Shown here: positions 24,790 to 34,664 of the stretch, in pieces
Numbering within the stretch: position 1 is the stretch's first letter
Layout: every line of letters starts with the position of its first letter
Assembly (NCBI RefSeq): GCF_002797415.1
Contig: NZ_KZ454944.1
Location: forward strand, 1,382,665-1,446,664
From: Bacillus alkalisoli
GTDB taxonomy: Bacteria > Bacillota > Bacilli > Bacillales > Bacillaceae_I
Reading direction: 5' to 3'
Length of the DNA stretch: 64,000 bases
Translations under genes and position numbers: made by a program
The notes under the pieces: model-generated
What the model saw: the letters and a program-made list of their open reading frames with translations, nothing else
What the model was told of the DNA's origin: nothing
Database searches by the model: none

Positions 24790-26952
24790 ATGACTTCCCA
24801 AAATAAAAAGAAAAAAAAGAAAAATATGCCTAATAGATTAAACCTTCTTTTCTTTGCAGTATTTTTACTATTCTCAGGTCTTGTCCTAAGACTTGGGTTC
24901 GTGCAAATTGTTCACGGTGAAAATTACCGAAAAGAGGTAGACCGCACAGAGAACATTACCGTAAATGCTCCAGTGCCACGTGGAAAAATATACGATCGAA
25001 ACGGCAATGTTGTGGTAGACAATAAACCGTTAAACGCAATTACGTATACTCGTACGCAATCTACACCGCGTAGAGAAATGATCGAAGTTGCTGAAAAATT
25101 AGCACAGATGATTGAGTTTGAAGATAAATTTGAAGAGAAAATTCAATTTCGTGACAAACAAGACTTCTGGATTATTAGAAATCCAGAAGAAGCAAGAGCA
25201 TTGATAACAGATGAAGATCGGGAGAAAGTGAACGAGGGAGAATTGGAAGAGAAAGATTTGTATCCTCTACAACTAAGTAGGATTACGGAAGAAATGGTAA
25301 GTGAATTTACTTTAGAAGACTTAAAGATTTTATCCATATTTAGGCAAATGAATAGTGGTTATGCTTTAACTCCTCAAACGATAAAAAATGAAAATGTAAG
25401 TGATAGAGAATATGCCATCATTAGTGAACGTTTAAGTGACCTTCCTGGTGTGGATACAACAGTGGACTGGGACAGAGATCGATTGTTTGATAATACTCTA
25501 GGTTCCTTGTTAGGAAAAGTGGGGGATATTCCAAGCGAAAGAGCTACAGAATTACTTGCAAGAGGATATAGTCGTAACGATAGAGTAGGTACTAGCCAAT
25601 TAGAATATCAATATGAAAATGTACTTCAAGGACAAAAAGCCCGTGTGCGTAATGTGACAGACCAAAGTGGGAACTTATTAATGCAAGAACCCGTATTTCC
25701 AGGTCAACGTGGGAAAGATTTGGTTCTATCTATTGATATGGAATTTCAGTTAGAAGTGGAAAAGATTATTGAATCTGAGTTGCTTGAAGCAAAACAAAAT
25801 AGTTATGCAGAGTTTTTGGATCGTGCTTTTGTTGTTGTTTTAGATCCAAACACTGGAGAAGTTTTATCGTTAGCAGGGAAAGTTGTTAATAAAGACGAAA
25901 ATGGACAATGGAAGTTAGTTGACAATGCCCTAGGAACTATTTTAGAAGCATATGAGGCTGGTTCTACTATAAAAGGTGCAACCATCTTGGCAGGATTTGA
26001 CACTGGAGTTATTTCTCCGGGAACTGTTTTATATGATACACCGATTTCCATCGCTTCCACACCTACGAAAAGGTCTTGGCAAACAATGGGGAACATTAAC
26101 GATCTTGAAGCGCTAGAACGTTCTTCAAACGTTTACATGTTTAGAACAGCTATGTTTATGGCTGGAGGGAATTATGTTAGAAATCAACCACTTCCTATCA
26201 GAGCAACTGCTTTTGAAGACTTCAGAAGTTATTTAGCTCAATTCGGCCTTGGTGTTCATACAGGAATTGATTTACCAAGTGAATCAACAGGTTTAAAAGG
26301 TCCCGGGAAAGCCTCGGGGTTAATACTCGATTTAGCGATTGGTCAATACGACTTGTATACGACGATGCAATTAGCACAATATGTTTCTACTATTGCAAAT
26401 GGTGGTTATCGCCTAAGACCTCAAATTGTTCGAGAAATTTTAGAACCAAGTGGAGGGGAAAAATCAGGTCAAGTGTTACAGCCTTTCAAACCTGAAGTTC
26501 TAAATAGACTAACCATGAGTGATGATCACATTAGCCGGGTACAAGAAGGTTTCCGAAGAGTTTATTTTGGTAGTAGAGGAACTGCAGCTGGTTCTAGTGC
26601 AAAGCAATATAAACCTGCTGGTAAAACTGGTACAGCTCAGAAAAACTTTAGTATCTACACTAGAGATGAAGAAGGTAAAATTATTAGTGAAAGAAAAATT
26701 AATTCCAACCATACAAACCTTGTTGGTTATGCTCCTTACGATAACCCAGAAATGGCGTTTGCGGTGGTTGTTCCTTTTGCTTCTACAAACACACAAGTTT
26801 CTGGTGGTGTTAACTCTAAGATTGGAGACCGAATAATTGAAGCATACTTTACTCTCCAAGAAAGAAGAGCAAAAGGGCAACCGAACATTCAAGAACAAGA
26901 AGAATTAGAAGAACAAGAGGACATGGAAGAAACAGAAGAAGAAAATGATTAA
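24790..26952 (+). CDS. pbpA: Penicillin-binding protein 2A-type transpeptidase
   Basis: A class B high-molecular-weight PBP of 720 residues from the ATG at 24790 (AAAAGGTGG upstream). A basic cytoplasmic tail and one membrane anchor (about 20-40) precede the dimerisation domain (VPRGKIYDRNG at about 61-71) and the transpeptidase domain with active-site motifs STIK (GSTIKG), SSN (ERSSNVY) and KTGTAQ. The last about 30 residues are a run of Glu/Gln. In B. subtilis this protein supports rod-shape synthesis and spore outgrowth. Confidence 0.93.
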   Translation: MTSQNKKKKKKNMPNRLNLLFFAVFLLFSGLVLRLGFVQIVHGENYRKEVDRTENITVNAPVPRGKIYDRNGNVVVDNKPLNAITYTRTQSTPRREMIEVAEKLAQMIEFEDKFEEKIQFRDKQDFWIIRNPEEARALITDEDREKVNEGELEEKDLYPLQLSRITEEMVSEFTLEDLKILSIFRQMNSGYALTPQTIKNENVSDREYAIISERLSDLPGVDTTVDWDRDRLFDNTLGSLLGKVGDIPSERATELLARGYSRNDRVGTSQLEYQYENVLQGQKARVRNVTDQSGNLLMQEPVFPGQRGKDLVLSIDMEFQLEVEKIIESELLEAKQNSYAEFLDRAFVVVLDPNTGEVLSLAGKVVNKDENGQWKLVDNALGTILEAYEAGSTIKGATILAGFDTGVISPGTVLYDTPISIASTPTKRSWQTMGNINDLEALERSSNVYMFRTAMFMAGGNYVRNQPLPIRATAFEDFRSYLAQFGLGVHTGIDLPSESTGLKGPGKASGLILDLAIGQYDLYTTMQLAQYVSTIANGGYRLRPQIVREILEPSGGEKSGQVLQPFKPEVLNRLTMSDDHISRVQEGFRRVYFGSRGTAAGSSAKQYKPAGKTGTAQKNFSIYTRDEEGKIISERKINSNHTNLVGYAPYDNPEMAFAVVVPFASTNTQVSGGVNSKIGDRIIEAYFTLQERRAKGQPNIQEQEELEEQEDMEETEEEND

Positions 26953-26957
26953 AACAA

Positions 26958-27000
26958 AAGCACTCAATTCCTAAGTTTTAAGGAATTGAGTGTTTTTTTG
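26958..27000 (+). terminator. Terminator of pbpA
   Basis: A 13-bp stem CACTCAATTCCTT-type/AAGGAATTGAGTG is followed by seven T's. Confidence 0.93.
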
Positions 27001-27039
27001 TCCCCAATTTTCTACACTTTACTACATAAAACATCTACA

Positions 27040-27096
27040 TTTACAAAACGTTAACATTCGATTCATACTGCATTAACAGTTAGGCTTTAATATAAA
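27040..27096 (+). promoter_or_regulatory. Pho box and promoter of the pst operon
   Basis: Four hexamers with an exact 11-base period: TTTACA (27040), TTAACA (27051), TTCATA (27062), TTAACA (27073), each separated by five bases, as in PhoP-bound promoters of B. subtilis (TTAACA-N5 repeats). A -10 TATAAA lies at 27091-27096. The operon is thus probably induced by PhoP-P on phosphate starvation. Confidence 0.88.
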
Positions 27097-27149
27097 TCTC
27101 GTAGGACAAAACAAATACAAAAAACAAAACCTTTAGGGGGAATTTAGAA

Positions 27150-28097
27150 ATGAAGAGCTTTAAACGATTACTTGTATTAGCAACGCTAGCATTAGTTACA
27201 GCATTTGCTGCAGCATGCTCAAACGAAAGTACTGGAAGTAACGGAGACTTAGACGGTAGTGTAGTAGTCGACGGATCAGGTACTGTTTATCCTCTAATGG
27301 CCAAGCTAGCAGAAAACTATATGACAGAAGAACAAGAGGGAGTTTCTGTTGAAGTAAGTCGAGCAGGTACAAGTGCTGGATTTAAAAAGTTCTTAGTTGA
27401 AAATGGTACAGATTTTAATAATGCTTCTCGTCACATTAAAGATGAAGAGAAAGCAGAAGCAGATAAATTTGGTTTAGATGTTATGGAATTAAAAGTTGCA
27501 CTTGACGGCTTAACAGTTGTAATTCATCCGGAAAACGAATGGGCTTCTGAACTGACTGAGCAAGAGATTATTGATATTTTCTTAGAAAGTGGTAATAAAA
27601 AGAACTGGTCGGACGTAAGAGCTGATTTTCCAAACGAGCCAATAAAAGCTTTTGGTCCTAACGAAAACCATGGTACTTATGAGTTCTTCTGGGAAGTTAT
27701 TTTAGGAAAAGAAGATTTACGCTCTGATGCTAACTTACAACAAGAGTATTCAACACTTGTTAACTTAATTTCTGAAGACAAAAACGCAATTGGATTCTTT
27801 GGATTTGGTTACTATGTTAATAACACAGATAAACTTAAGGCTGTAAAAGTAGACTTTGGAAACGGTCCTGTTGAACCTACTTTAGAAACAATTAAAGAAG
27901 ATGGGGCTTACGCTAACTTTACTCGTCCTGTGTTTACTTACTTAAACGTTAATCATGCGAAAGAAAAAGCACAATTAAAAGACTTCGCATTATACGTAGT
28001 TAAAAATGTTAACAACGTCGCAGGTGAAGTAGGATTTGCTCCTTTAACAGAGGATGAAATCAACGCTATGGTAAAAGAATTAGAAGCTATTAACTAA
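27150..28097 (+). CDS. pstS: Phosphate-binding lipoprotein PstS
   Basis: The extracellular phosphate receptor of the Pst importer, 315 residues. A lipoprotein signal ends at AAAC with lipidated Cys23. Phosphate-contact motifs DGSGTVYPL and SRAGTSAGF near the N-terminus, and KAFGPNENHGTYEFF in the middle, are typical. TAGGGGGAAT sets the ATG. It is the first gene of the PhoP-controlled operon; a hairpin behind it can keep its level above that of the membrane genes. Confidence 0.94.
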   Translation: MKSFKRLLVLATLALVTAFAAACSNESTGSNGDLDGSVVVDGSGTVYPLMAKLAENYMTEEQEGVSVEVSRAGTSAGFKKFLVENGTDFNNASRHIKDEEKAEADKFGLDVMELKVALDGLTVVIHPENEWASELTEQEIIDIFLESGNKKNWSDVRADFPNEPIKAFGPNENHGTYEFFWEVILGKEDLRSDANLQQEYSTLVNLISEDKNAIGFFGFGYYVNNTDKLKAVKVDFGNGPVEPTLETIKEDGAYANFTRPVFTYLNVNHAKEKAQLKDFALYVVKNVNNVAGEVGFAPLTEDEINAMVKELEAIN

Positions 28098-28163
28098 GTA
28101 AGTTTCATAATATATTACTACAATACGTTTCAATAAACGTAACGCAATTATGAAATCAGCTCA
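28097..28163 (+). repeat. AT-rich inverted-repeat element, divergent short copy E
   Basis: AAGTTTCATAATATATTACT and the complement of GCTGATTTCATAATTGCG flank ACGTTTCAATAAACGT. It overlaps the pstS stop codon and is the most diverged short form. Confidence 0.6.
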
Positions 28164-28178
28164 ACTAAATAGATGATG

Positions 28179-28209
28179 AGAAGATGAGTGTGAAAGTTGC
28201 TCATCTTCT
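28179..28209 (+). terminator. Attenuator hairpin between pstS and pstC
   Basis: AGAAGATGAG (28179-28188) and CTCATCTTCT (28200-28209) form a perfect 10-bp stem followed by the weak T-rich ATCTATTTACTT. Partial termination here would lower pstCAB relative to pstS. Confidence 0.7.
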
Positions 28210-28276
28210 ATCTATTTACTTATTGATATATAAGTAAACGCTTATATGGCTATTGGATGAAAGGGGTATTCTTAAA

Positions 28277-29221
28277 TTGGCTACCGAAAAAACAGAACAA
28301 GTTAATGTGAAAGAGCTAATACAACAAAATAAAAGCTCGATGAACATAAATAGCATTGCTGAAAAAGTTATGCCCAAAGTGTTGTTGCTTGTCGCAACGA
28401 TATCTATCTTAACTACTATTGGGATCGTATTTACGCTCTTATCAGAAACAGTTGAGTTTTTTAAAAGAGTTCCATTCTTAGACTTTTTCACAGGAACGAC
28501 TTTAAGACCATTAGGTGAAAATGCTCAATTTGGCGTGTTACCACTTATTACAGGTACATTAATTTCCACACTAATCGCAATGCTAGTAGCAATACCAATT
28601 GGTTTAATGGCTGCTGTATATTTAAGTGAATATGCATCGGATAAAACTAGAAGAACATTAAAACCAATATTAGAAGTATTAGCTGGTATTCCTACAATTG
28701 TATATGGTTTCTTTGCTTTTACGTTTGTTACACCAATTTTAAGAGAAGTAATTCCTAGTCTTCAAGCAACGAATATCCTCAGTCCGGGTATAGTTATGGG
28801 GATTATGATTATTCCAATGGTTGCTTCTTTATCTGAAGATGCAATGAGTGCCGTACCTAATTCGATGAGAGAAGGAGCACTTGCGCTTGGATCTACAAAA
28901 TTAGAAGTTTCATGGAAAGTAGTTATTCCTGCAGCTATCTCAGGTATCATCGCATCATTTGTATTAGCAATTTCACGTGCAATCGGAGAAACAATGATTG
29001 TTACTATTGCTAGTGGTAGTACGAAAAATTTCACGTTTGATGTTACGCAATCTATGCAAACGATGACGGCTTACATTGTGGAAGTAACAGGTGGGGACGC
29101 ACCAGCAGGTTCAACCCTTTACTATAGCTTATATGCTGTTGCAATGACACTATTTGTATTTACATTAGTTATGAACTTATTTGCACAGTATATTTCTCGT
29201 AAATATAGGGAGGAGTATTAA
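28277..29221 (+). CDS. pstC: Phosphate ABC transporter permease PstC
   Basis: One of two membrane subunits of the high-affinity phosphate importer, 314 residues from the TTG at 28277 (AAAGGGG upstream; a start at 28253 would contain that site). Six hydrophobic segments and the ABC-permease EAA motif EGALALGSTKLEVSWKVVIP are present. Stop and the start of pstA are one base apart. Confidence 0.93.
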   Translation: MATEKTEQVNVKELIQQNKSSMNINSIAEKVMPKVLLLVATISILTTIGIVFTLLSETVEFFKRVPFLDFFTGTTLRPLGENAQFGVLPLITGTLISTLIAMLVAIPIGLMAAVYLSEYASDKTRRTLKPILEVLAGIPTIVYGFFAFTFVTPILREVIPSLQATNILSPGIVMGIMIIPMVASLSEDAMSAVPNSMREGALALGSTKLEVSWKVVIPAAISGIIASFVLAISRAIGETMIVTIASGSTKNFTFDVTQSMQTMTAYIVEVTGGDAPAGSTLYYSLYAVAMTLFVFTLVMNLFAQYISRKYREEY

Positions 29222-29222
29222 G

Positions 29223-30107
29223 ATGAAATACGTTGATGTGGCCCAAGTACAAAAAAAGATGAATACAAGATTACTAATAAATAGCTTAGCGAAATATATA
29301 TTTTTAATGGCTACTCTAGTTGGATTAGTAGTTTTAGTCATTCTATTTTACCGTGTTATTTCACAAAGTATGGGTTGGATAGACTTTCAATTTATTACGG
29401 GTAAACTTTCAACGATGGCAGACCGTGCAGGGATTATGGGTGCCATTTTAGGTACGTTATGGTTAATGGCTGTTGTAGCCCCTGTTACGATGTTGCTAGG
29501 TGTTGGTACAGCGATTTATCTAGAAGAATATGCGAAAAAAGGTAAGCTGCAACAGTTCTTGCAAACAAATATCGCTAATTTAGCTGGTGTTCCATCTATC
29601 GTTTTCGGAATTTTAGGCTTAACGATTTTTGTAAGGACAGCCAACTTAGGTGGTGTAGTACTTGCTGGGGGACTAACGATGTCTTTATTAGTACTTCCTA
29701 TCGTGGTAGTAGCTAGTCAAGAAGCAATTAGAGCAGTGCCAGGGTTTTTAAGAGAAGCCTCCTATGGAATGGGTGCAACGAAATGGCAAACAATTAAAAA
29801 TGTTGTTTTACCTGCATCATTACCAGGAATTTTAACAGGCACAATTTTAGCATTATCTAGAGCAATTGGTGAAACAGCTCCATTAGTAGTAATTGGTATT
29901 CCAGCATTATTAATCCCTTTCCCAGGTGGATTTATGGATCGCTTTACAGCCTTACCAATGCAAATATACTATTGGACAATTGATTCAGCTCTTGTTGCAG
30001 AATATGTAAACTTGGCAGCCGCTACAATTGTAGTGTTACTTTTAGTTTTATTATTAATGAACTCAATTGCTGTGTTTATTCGAAATAAATATCAAAGAAG
30101 ATTCTAA
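29223..30107 (+). CDS. pstA: Phosphate ABC transporter permease PstA
   Basis: The second phosphate permease, 294 residues from ATG at 29223 with GGGAGGAG upstream; the in-frame ATG at 29181 lies inside pstC and is unlikely. Six hydrophobic segments, EAA loop [20 protein letters not shown], and the late [13 protein letters not shown] motif shared with PstC identify it. Confidence 0.93.
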   Translation: MKYVDVAQVQKKMNTRLLINSLAKYIFLMATLVGLVVLVILFYRVISQSMGWIDFQFITGKLSTMADRAGIMGAILGTLWLMAVVAPVTMLLGVGTAIYLEEYAKKGKLQQFLQTNIANLAGVPSIVFGILGLTIFVRTANLGGVVLAGGLTMSLLVLPIVVVASQEAIRAVPGFLREASYGMGATKWQTIKNVVLPASLPGILTGTILALSRAIGETAPLVVIGIPALLIPFPGGFMDRFTALPMQIYYWTIDSALVAEYVNLAAATIVVLLLVLLLMNSIAVFIRNKYQRRF

Positions 30108-30124
30108 TCTTGGAGGGGTTTTCC

Positions 30125-30967
30125 ATGGCAGTAACAACGATCGAACGTGAAAAAAAGAACGTACAAATACAAACTTCTGTAAATTTAACTGCAAATAATA
30201 ATATTCAAAATAAAAAAATCGTTTACGATACGAAAGATTTAAACTTATGGTATGGCAAAGACCATGCTTTAAAAAATATAAATCTATCTATATATGAAAA
30301 TGAAGTAACAGCTATCATTGGACCATCAGGCTGTGGTAAATCAACCTATATTAAAACGTTAAATAGAATGGTAGAACTTGTACCGATTGTCCGTATTTCT
30401 GGTAATATTCAATATAGAGAAAAAAGTATTTTCAGTAAGGATTTTCGTGTAGAAGAATTAAGAACGAATGTAGGAATGGTTTTCCAAAAGCCAAATCCAT
30501 TTCCAAAATCAATTTATGAAAATATTATATATGGCCCTAAAATTCACGGTATTCGTAACAAAAAAGTGTTAGATGAAATTGTAGAAAAAAGCTTACGAGG
30601 TGCAGCCATTTGGGACGAAGTAAAAGATAGACTGCATGAAAATGCGTACGGTCTTTCTGGAGGGCAGCAACAACGTTTATGTATCGCTCGTTGTTTAGCA
30701 ATCGAACCGGATGTAATCTTAATGGATGAACCAACTAGTGCACTTGATCCTATTTCAACATTAAAAGTAGAAGAGTTAGTTCAAGAATTGAAAAAAGAAT
30801 ACAGCATTATTATTGTAACGCATAATATGCAGCAAGCAGCTCGTATTTCTGATAAAACAGCTTTCTTCTTAAATGGAGAAGTAGTAGAGTACGCGAATAC
30901 AGACAAAATTTTCTCTAATCCATCTGATAAGAGAACAGAAGACTACATTACAGGTCGTTTCGGTTAA
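30125..30967 (+). CDS. pstB: Phosphate ABC transporter ATPase PstB
   Basis: The ATPase of the importer, 280 residues from ATG at 30125 (TTGGAGGGG upstream). A polar N-terminal extension of about 35 residues precedes the family core starting at [15 protein letters not shown]. Walker [10 protein letters not shown], signature LSGGQQQR, Walker [14 protein letters not shown] and switch His VTHNM are intact. B. subtilis has two pstB genes; here only one is present. Confidence 0.94.
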   Translation: MAVTTIEREKKNVQIQTSVNLTANNNIQNKKIVYDTKDLNLWYGKDHALKNINLSIYENEVTAIIGPSGCGKSTYIKTLNRMVELVPIVRISGNIQYREKSIFSKDFRVEELRTNVGMVFQKPNPFPKSIYENIIYGPKIHGIRNKKVLDEIVEKSLRGAAIWDEVKDRLHENAYGLSGGQQQRLCIARCLAIEPDVILMDEPTSALDPISTLKVEELVQELKKEYSIIIVTHNMQQAARISDKTAFFLNGEVVEYANTDKIFSNPSDKRTEDYITGRFG

Positions 30968-30982
30968 GAGGGGGAAGCAATA

Positions 30983-31645
30983 ATGGCTATTCGTGGACAG
31001 TTTCAATTCGACTTAGATGCAATGCGTGATAAATTAATAGAATTAGGTAGCTTAGCGGAAATCTCATTAGAAAAATCTATGGACACATTATCCACTCAAA
31101 ATATAGAAAAAGCGTTACAAGTAATGGAAGAAGACGATAAAGTCGATCGCCTTGAAGAAGAAATTAATGACTTTGCAATACTTTTAATAGCTAAACAACA
31201 ACCAGTAGCGATAGATTTACGTAGAATAATCGTTGCCATTAAAATTGCGACAGATGTAGAAAGAATTGCAGATTTTGGTGTGAATATTGCTAAGTCAACG
31301 ATTCGAATTGGACAAAATACGGACTATATTATTCCTCTAGATAACATTAAAAAAATGCATAAAATAGCAATAGAGATGCTTTCTCTATCATTAAAAGCAT
31401 ATTACGATGAGGATGTAGTTCTAGCAAAGAAAGTTGCAGATATGGACGATCAAGTAGATGAACTTTATGGTAAAAATATTAAAGAATTATTGAGCTTGAT
31501 GAAAGATCATCCTGATAAGTTACCGCAAATTACCCAATTATCATTTGTATGTCGTTACATTGAACGAATTGCGGACCATACGACAAACATTGCAGAGAAT
31601 GTATTTTACCTTGTTAAAGGAAGTCACTACGAATTAAATCAATAA
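30983..31645 (+). CDS. phoU: Phosphate signalling protein PhoU
   Basis: A 220-residue all-helical regulator of Pst activity and phosphate signalling. Two PhoU repeats each carry a metal-binding signature: TDVERIADFGVNIAKS and RYIERIADHTTNIAEN. GAGGGGGAAG sets the ATG. Last gene of the pst operon. B. subtilis lacks phoU at its pst locus, so this arrangement resembles other Firmicutes. Confidence 0.93.
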   Translation: MAIRGQFQFDLDAMRDKLIELGSLAEISLEKSMDTLSTQNIEKALQVMEEDDKVDRLEEEINDFAILLIAKQQPVAIDLRRIIVAIKIATDVERIADFGVNIAKSTIRIGQNTDYIIPLDNIKKMHKIAIEMLSLSLKAYYDEDVVLAKKVADMDDQVDELYGKNIKELLSLMKDHPDKLPQITQLSFVCRYIERIADHTTNIAENVFYLVKGSHYELNQ

Positions 31646-31652
31646 TTGAAAA

Positions 31653-31688
31653 AAACAGACTAACGAGTGACAAGTTGGTCTGTTTTTT
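31653..31688 (+). terminator. Terminator of the pst operon
   Basis: AACAGACTAAC pairs with GTTGGTCTGTT (one G-U), then T's. Confidence 0.9.
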
Positions 31689-31789
31689 TGTATGACTGGA
31701 AATGAATTGTTTACTAATGTTTGAAAATTTGTTATTATTCATAAAGAATATTTAGTAATACGAAACACTTACATCAATGGAGGATACAT

Positions 31790-33079
31790 ATGAATAATAA
31801 CAAATTACCTGTTAAACCACCTTTTTATTATGGATGGATTATTGTCGCGATTGCTTCCATGGCAATCTTTTTCTCAGGACCTGGTCAGACATATTCCATT
31901 TCTATATTCGTTGATGCTTATTTGGCTCACTTCGGTTGGAGCAACACGTTAATTTCTACGATGTATTTATTTGCCACTTTACTAGCTGGATTTTTACTAT
32001 TTATTGTAGGAAGAATGGTAGATAAATATGGTCAGCGTAGAATGATTGTAATAGTAGCAATATTACTAGCGGCCGCATGTGTTTTTAATGCATTCTTATT
32101 AGGCCCGGCTATGTTATTTATAGGATTTTTCTTATTAAGGTTATTCGGTCAAGGATCACTTACGTTATTACCTGGTACACTTATTCCTCAATGGTTTGTA
32201 AACAAAAGAGGTAGAGCATTAAGCTTTATGGCTTTTGGAAGTTTTTTAAGTGCAGCGGCATTACCTCCATTTAATGCGTGGTTAATTGACCAAGTCGGTT
32301 GGCAGATTTCTTGGTTAGTTTGGGCTTCTTTATTATTCTTCTTATTTGTTCCTCTTGCTTTTGTATTTATCCGTAATCGACCAGAAGATGTTGGGTTGTT
32401 GCCAGATGGATTGACGAAAGAACAAGTGGAAAAAGAAAGCAAAGAGACAGGGAAGTCTTCTATTGATGAAGAGGCATGGACGGTAAAAGAAGCAATGAGA
32501 ACTAGACAATTTTGGATGCTGTTGTTTTGTGTAGCTGTACCTGCTCTTGTTAATACAGGTATTGTATTTAATTTTGTTCCGATTTTAGCACAGAGTGGTA
32601 TCAGCCGGACGGAAGCAGCATTTATATTAAGTATAATGGCTATAGTTTCTTTCCCTGTAACATTTTTAGCAGGATTTATTGTAGAGAGAGTACAGGTTAA
32701 TTACATAATTGCTCTATCCTTTTTGGGCCAAATTGGAATTATGTTTTTATTACTTACGACAAACTCCTATTCAGCAGCTTTAATATTCGGTATTGCAAGA
32801 GGAATTGTTGGTGGTTTTGAAGCTATAAGCATTGGTATTGTTTGGCCTAATTACTTTGGTCGAGCAAATGTTGGTGGAATAAAAGGAGTATCATCGACTG
32901 TCATGGTTATAGGCTCAGCATTCGGACCTTTGCCGTTTGCGCTAGCGTATGATACGTTTGGTGGCTATGAAGAGGTAATTTATTTAATGATGCTACTTCC
33001 GTTAGTTGGAATGATTTTTGCGCTTGCTTCTAAGAAACCTTCTAAAGAAAAATTAGTATTATTGAAAAATGTTTCATAA
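31790..33079 (+). CDS. MFS transporter, OFA (oxalate/formate antiporter-like) type
   Basis: A 429-residue carrier with 12 predicted segments. The opening PPFYYGWIIVAIASMAIFFS with the proline/tyrosine/glycine/tryptophan start, and FGRANVGGIKGVSSTVMVIG in the second half, fit MFS groups exporting or exchanging monocarboxylates. GGAGGATACAT sets the ATG. It is monocistronic and outside the conserved yqg order, so probably an accessory gene. Substrate unknown. Confidence 0.85.
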   Translation: MNNNKLPVKPPFYYGWIIVAIASMAIFFSGPGQTYSISIFVDAYLAHFGWSNTLISTMYLFATLLAGFLLFIVGRMVDKYGQRRMIVIVAILLAAACVFNAFLLGPAMLFIGFFLLRLFGQGSLTLLPGTLIPQWFVNKRGRALSFMAFGSFLSAAALPPFNAWLIDQVGWQISWLVWASLLFFLFVPLAFVFIRNRPEDVGLLPDGLTKEQVEKESKETGKSSIDEEAWTVKEAMRTRQFWMLLFCVAVPALVNTGIVFNFVPILAQSGISRTEAAFILSIMAIVSFPVTFLAGFIVERVQVNYIIALSFLGQIGIMFLLLTTNSYSAALIFGIARGIVGGFEAISIGIVWPNYFGRANVGGIKGVSSTVMVIGSAFGPLPFALAYDTFGGYEEVIYLMMLLPLVGMIFALASKKPSKEKLVLLKNVS

Positions 33080-33081
33080 TG

Positions 33082-33220
33082 GTGCCCGTTTCATAAAGTA
33101 TGATTACTACACGAAAAACGAATTATAAGAATGTAACTACTTTTAAAAACACGAAAAAAACGAACAATCTATTCTTCTTTTTGGAAAGTAATTCGTTTTT
33201 CACTAAACGAACCATAGTTA
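33082..33220 (-). repeat. AT-rich inverted-repeat element, copy F with damaged right end
   Basis: CCCGTTTCATAAAGTATGAT at the left; the right arm TTCGTTTTTCACTAAACGAA is intact, but its outer TAATTATGAAATTGATT is degraded to CATAGTTAATTGT. Confidence 0.75.
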
Positions 33221-33224
33221 ATTG

Positions 33225-33261
33225 TACAAAAACACTTTCGTTACGCGAGGGTGTTTTTGTA
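33225..33261 (+). terminator. Terminator after the MFS gene
   Basis: TACAAAAACAC and GTGTTTTTGTA are perfectly complementary around TTTCGTTACGCGAGG. Confidence 0.6.
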
Positions 33262-33332
33262 GTATCATCGAATACGATAATATGCTATTGTTATTAGAAT
33301 GGTGGGATTTTTTTCTAGGGGATGTGAAGTTG

Positions 33333-33833
33333 TTGAAGAAAACTTTTTTCTTTTCTTGTATGTTTGTAGTACTTACTACAATAGTTCTATTATCGTTTGT
33401 TTACTTTAGCACTCCGATAGCAATTTACGGTATGGCTGAAAATTACAAGGATGATGATGCTTCAATAATTTATCAGATTGAAAATAATGGAAAAAAAGAA
33501 TTGGTTATTCAAGAGCTTTATATTAATGATGAAAAAAAGCATACAAATGTTACTTTAGGAATAAGTTACGATTCTATTCAGTATGTACAAGAGGGAACGA
33601 ATAATTCAAACATTATTTTTCATACGATTGATGAAAAAGCGGTATTGCCAAAGATTAACTATAAAAATGTTATAGAGGTTATTGAACTAAAAAATATGAC
33701 GCCTATATCATATGGTATTAGAATTATGGATTACCAACAACCAATAGATACAATATCTATTAAATATAAATATTATGGGATTCCAATTACTAAGAAATAC
33801 AATGTTAGTAATTGGAATCATGATAGTAATTAA
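33333..33833 (+). CDS. Hypothetical exported/membrane-anchored protein
   Basis: I start it at the TTG at 33333 (or 33330) because CTAGGGGATGTG lies just upstream, giving 166 residues. One N-terminal hydrophobic helix (about 5-27) is followed by an extracellular, beta-rich, lysine/tyrosine/asparagine-rich domain (YQIENNGKKELVIQELYIND near 45-64) that could be an Ig-like fold. An ATG at 33282 or 33222 would extend it with unlikely sequence. No family recognised. Confidence 0.6.
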   Translation: MKKTFFFSCMFVVLTTIVLLSFVYFSTPIAIYGMAENYKDDDASIIYQIENNGKKELVIQELYINDEKKHTNVTLGISYDSIQYVQEGTNNSNIIFHTIDEKAVLPKINYKNVIEVIELKNMTPISYGIRIMDYQQPIDTISIKYKYYGIPITKKYNVSNWNHDSN

Positions 33834-33951
33834 CATTTTACAAAACTGGCACGGAATGTTTGTGTTTTACTCAGAATTTATTTGTTTGATGTGATAGAAT
33901 ACTAGAAAGAATATTATACATAGTTGTAATCTTGCGTAGGAGGTAATAGTA

Positions 33952-34371
33952 ATGTTTAAGAATATCTTATTAGCAGCAGACGCTTCTGAAAATTCATTGC
34001 GAGCAGCAGAAAAAGCGTTAGAGTTAGCAAAATTGGTAAATGGATCTAAAATTACTCTAATCTATGTAGTAGATGGGAAGACTTCCAAAAGCGATGTATT
34101 AAGAAGTTGGGATTTAGATGGTATTAAGCATAAACGAGAAGAAAAAATGCGAGCAATCGAAGTTAAAGCAAACGAAGCAAATGTACAATATGAAGTATTA
34201 ATTGTGCGTGGCGAACCAGCAGAAACGATTTATGAATATGCAAACAACAATAAGATGGATATAGTAATAATCGGTAGTAGGGGTCTTAATCCATTACAAG
34301 AAATGGTATTAGGTAGTGTAAGTCATAAAGTGATGAAAAGAGCAGAATGTCCTGTAATGGTAGTAAAATAA
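33952..34371 (+). CDS. Universal stress protein (UspA family) 1
   Basis: A 139-residue single-domain Usp. The nucleotide-binding pattern VIIGSRGLNPLQEMVLGSVS (G-2x-G-9x-GS type) near residues 103-122 indicates the ATP-binding subgroup. AGGAGGTAATAGTA sets the ATG. It precedes a SulP transporter and is very like the protein at 38737-39156, which is also beside a SulP gene. A hairpin terminator separates it from sulP. Confidence 0.92.
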   Translation: MFKNILLAADASENSLRAAEKALELAKLVNGSKITLIYVVDGKTSKSDVLRSWDLDGIKHKREEKMRAIEVKANEANVQYEVLIVRGEPAETIYEYANNNKMDIVIIGSRGLNPLQEMVLGSVSHKVMKRAECPVMVVK

Positions 34372-34377
34372 ATAATG

Positions 34378-34423
34378 AAAAAAGTGTAAAAACAATTATA
34401 GATGTTTTTACACTTTTTATTTT
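34378..34423 (+). terminator. Terminator of uspA-1
   Basis: A 16-bp stem AAAAAGTGTAAAAACA/TGTTTTTACACTTTTT with an 8-base loop. Confidence 0.92.
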
Positions 34424-34548
34424 TCCCTAAAAATTGTAAATTCTATGTGAATATTAAACTTTTGACAAATTTGTGAAAAAAGCTAGAAAAAGAGAGAAAA
34501 TGAAAGAAAAACAGAGGATTTACTGAGTGTACTCGGTTTCATATATGT

Positions 34549-34576
34549 TTGCTAGAATCAAAAAATGTGGTATGAT
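34549..34576 (+). promoter_or_regulatory. Probable sulP-1 promoter
   Basis: TTGCTA and TATGAT separated by 16 bases. Its leader of about 80 bases contains a small hairpin GACTTTTT/AAAAAGTC (34599-34621) of unknown meaning. Confidence 0.45.
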
Positions 34577-34664
34577 TCTTTCTGTTGTAAACGGACCTGA
34601 CTTTTTTGAGAGTAAAAAGTCATTGAAAATTGAATAAATTTAACAACTAAGAAAGAGGTGTGCT

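Noticed and set aside
34424-34664. Riboswitch in the sulP-1 leader
   Set aside because: There is a small hairpin and a promoter, but no block of a known riboswitch class and no leader terminator.
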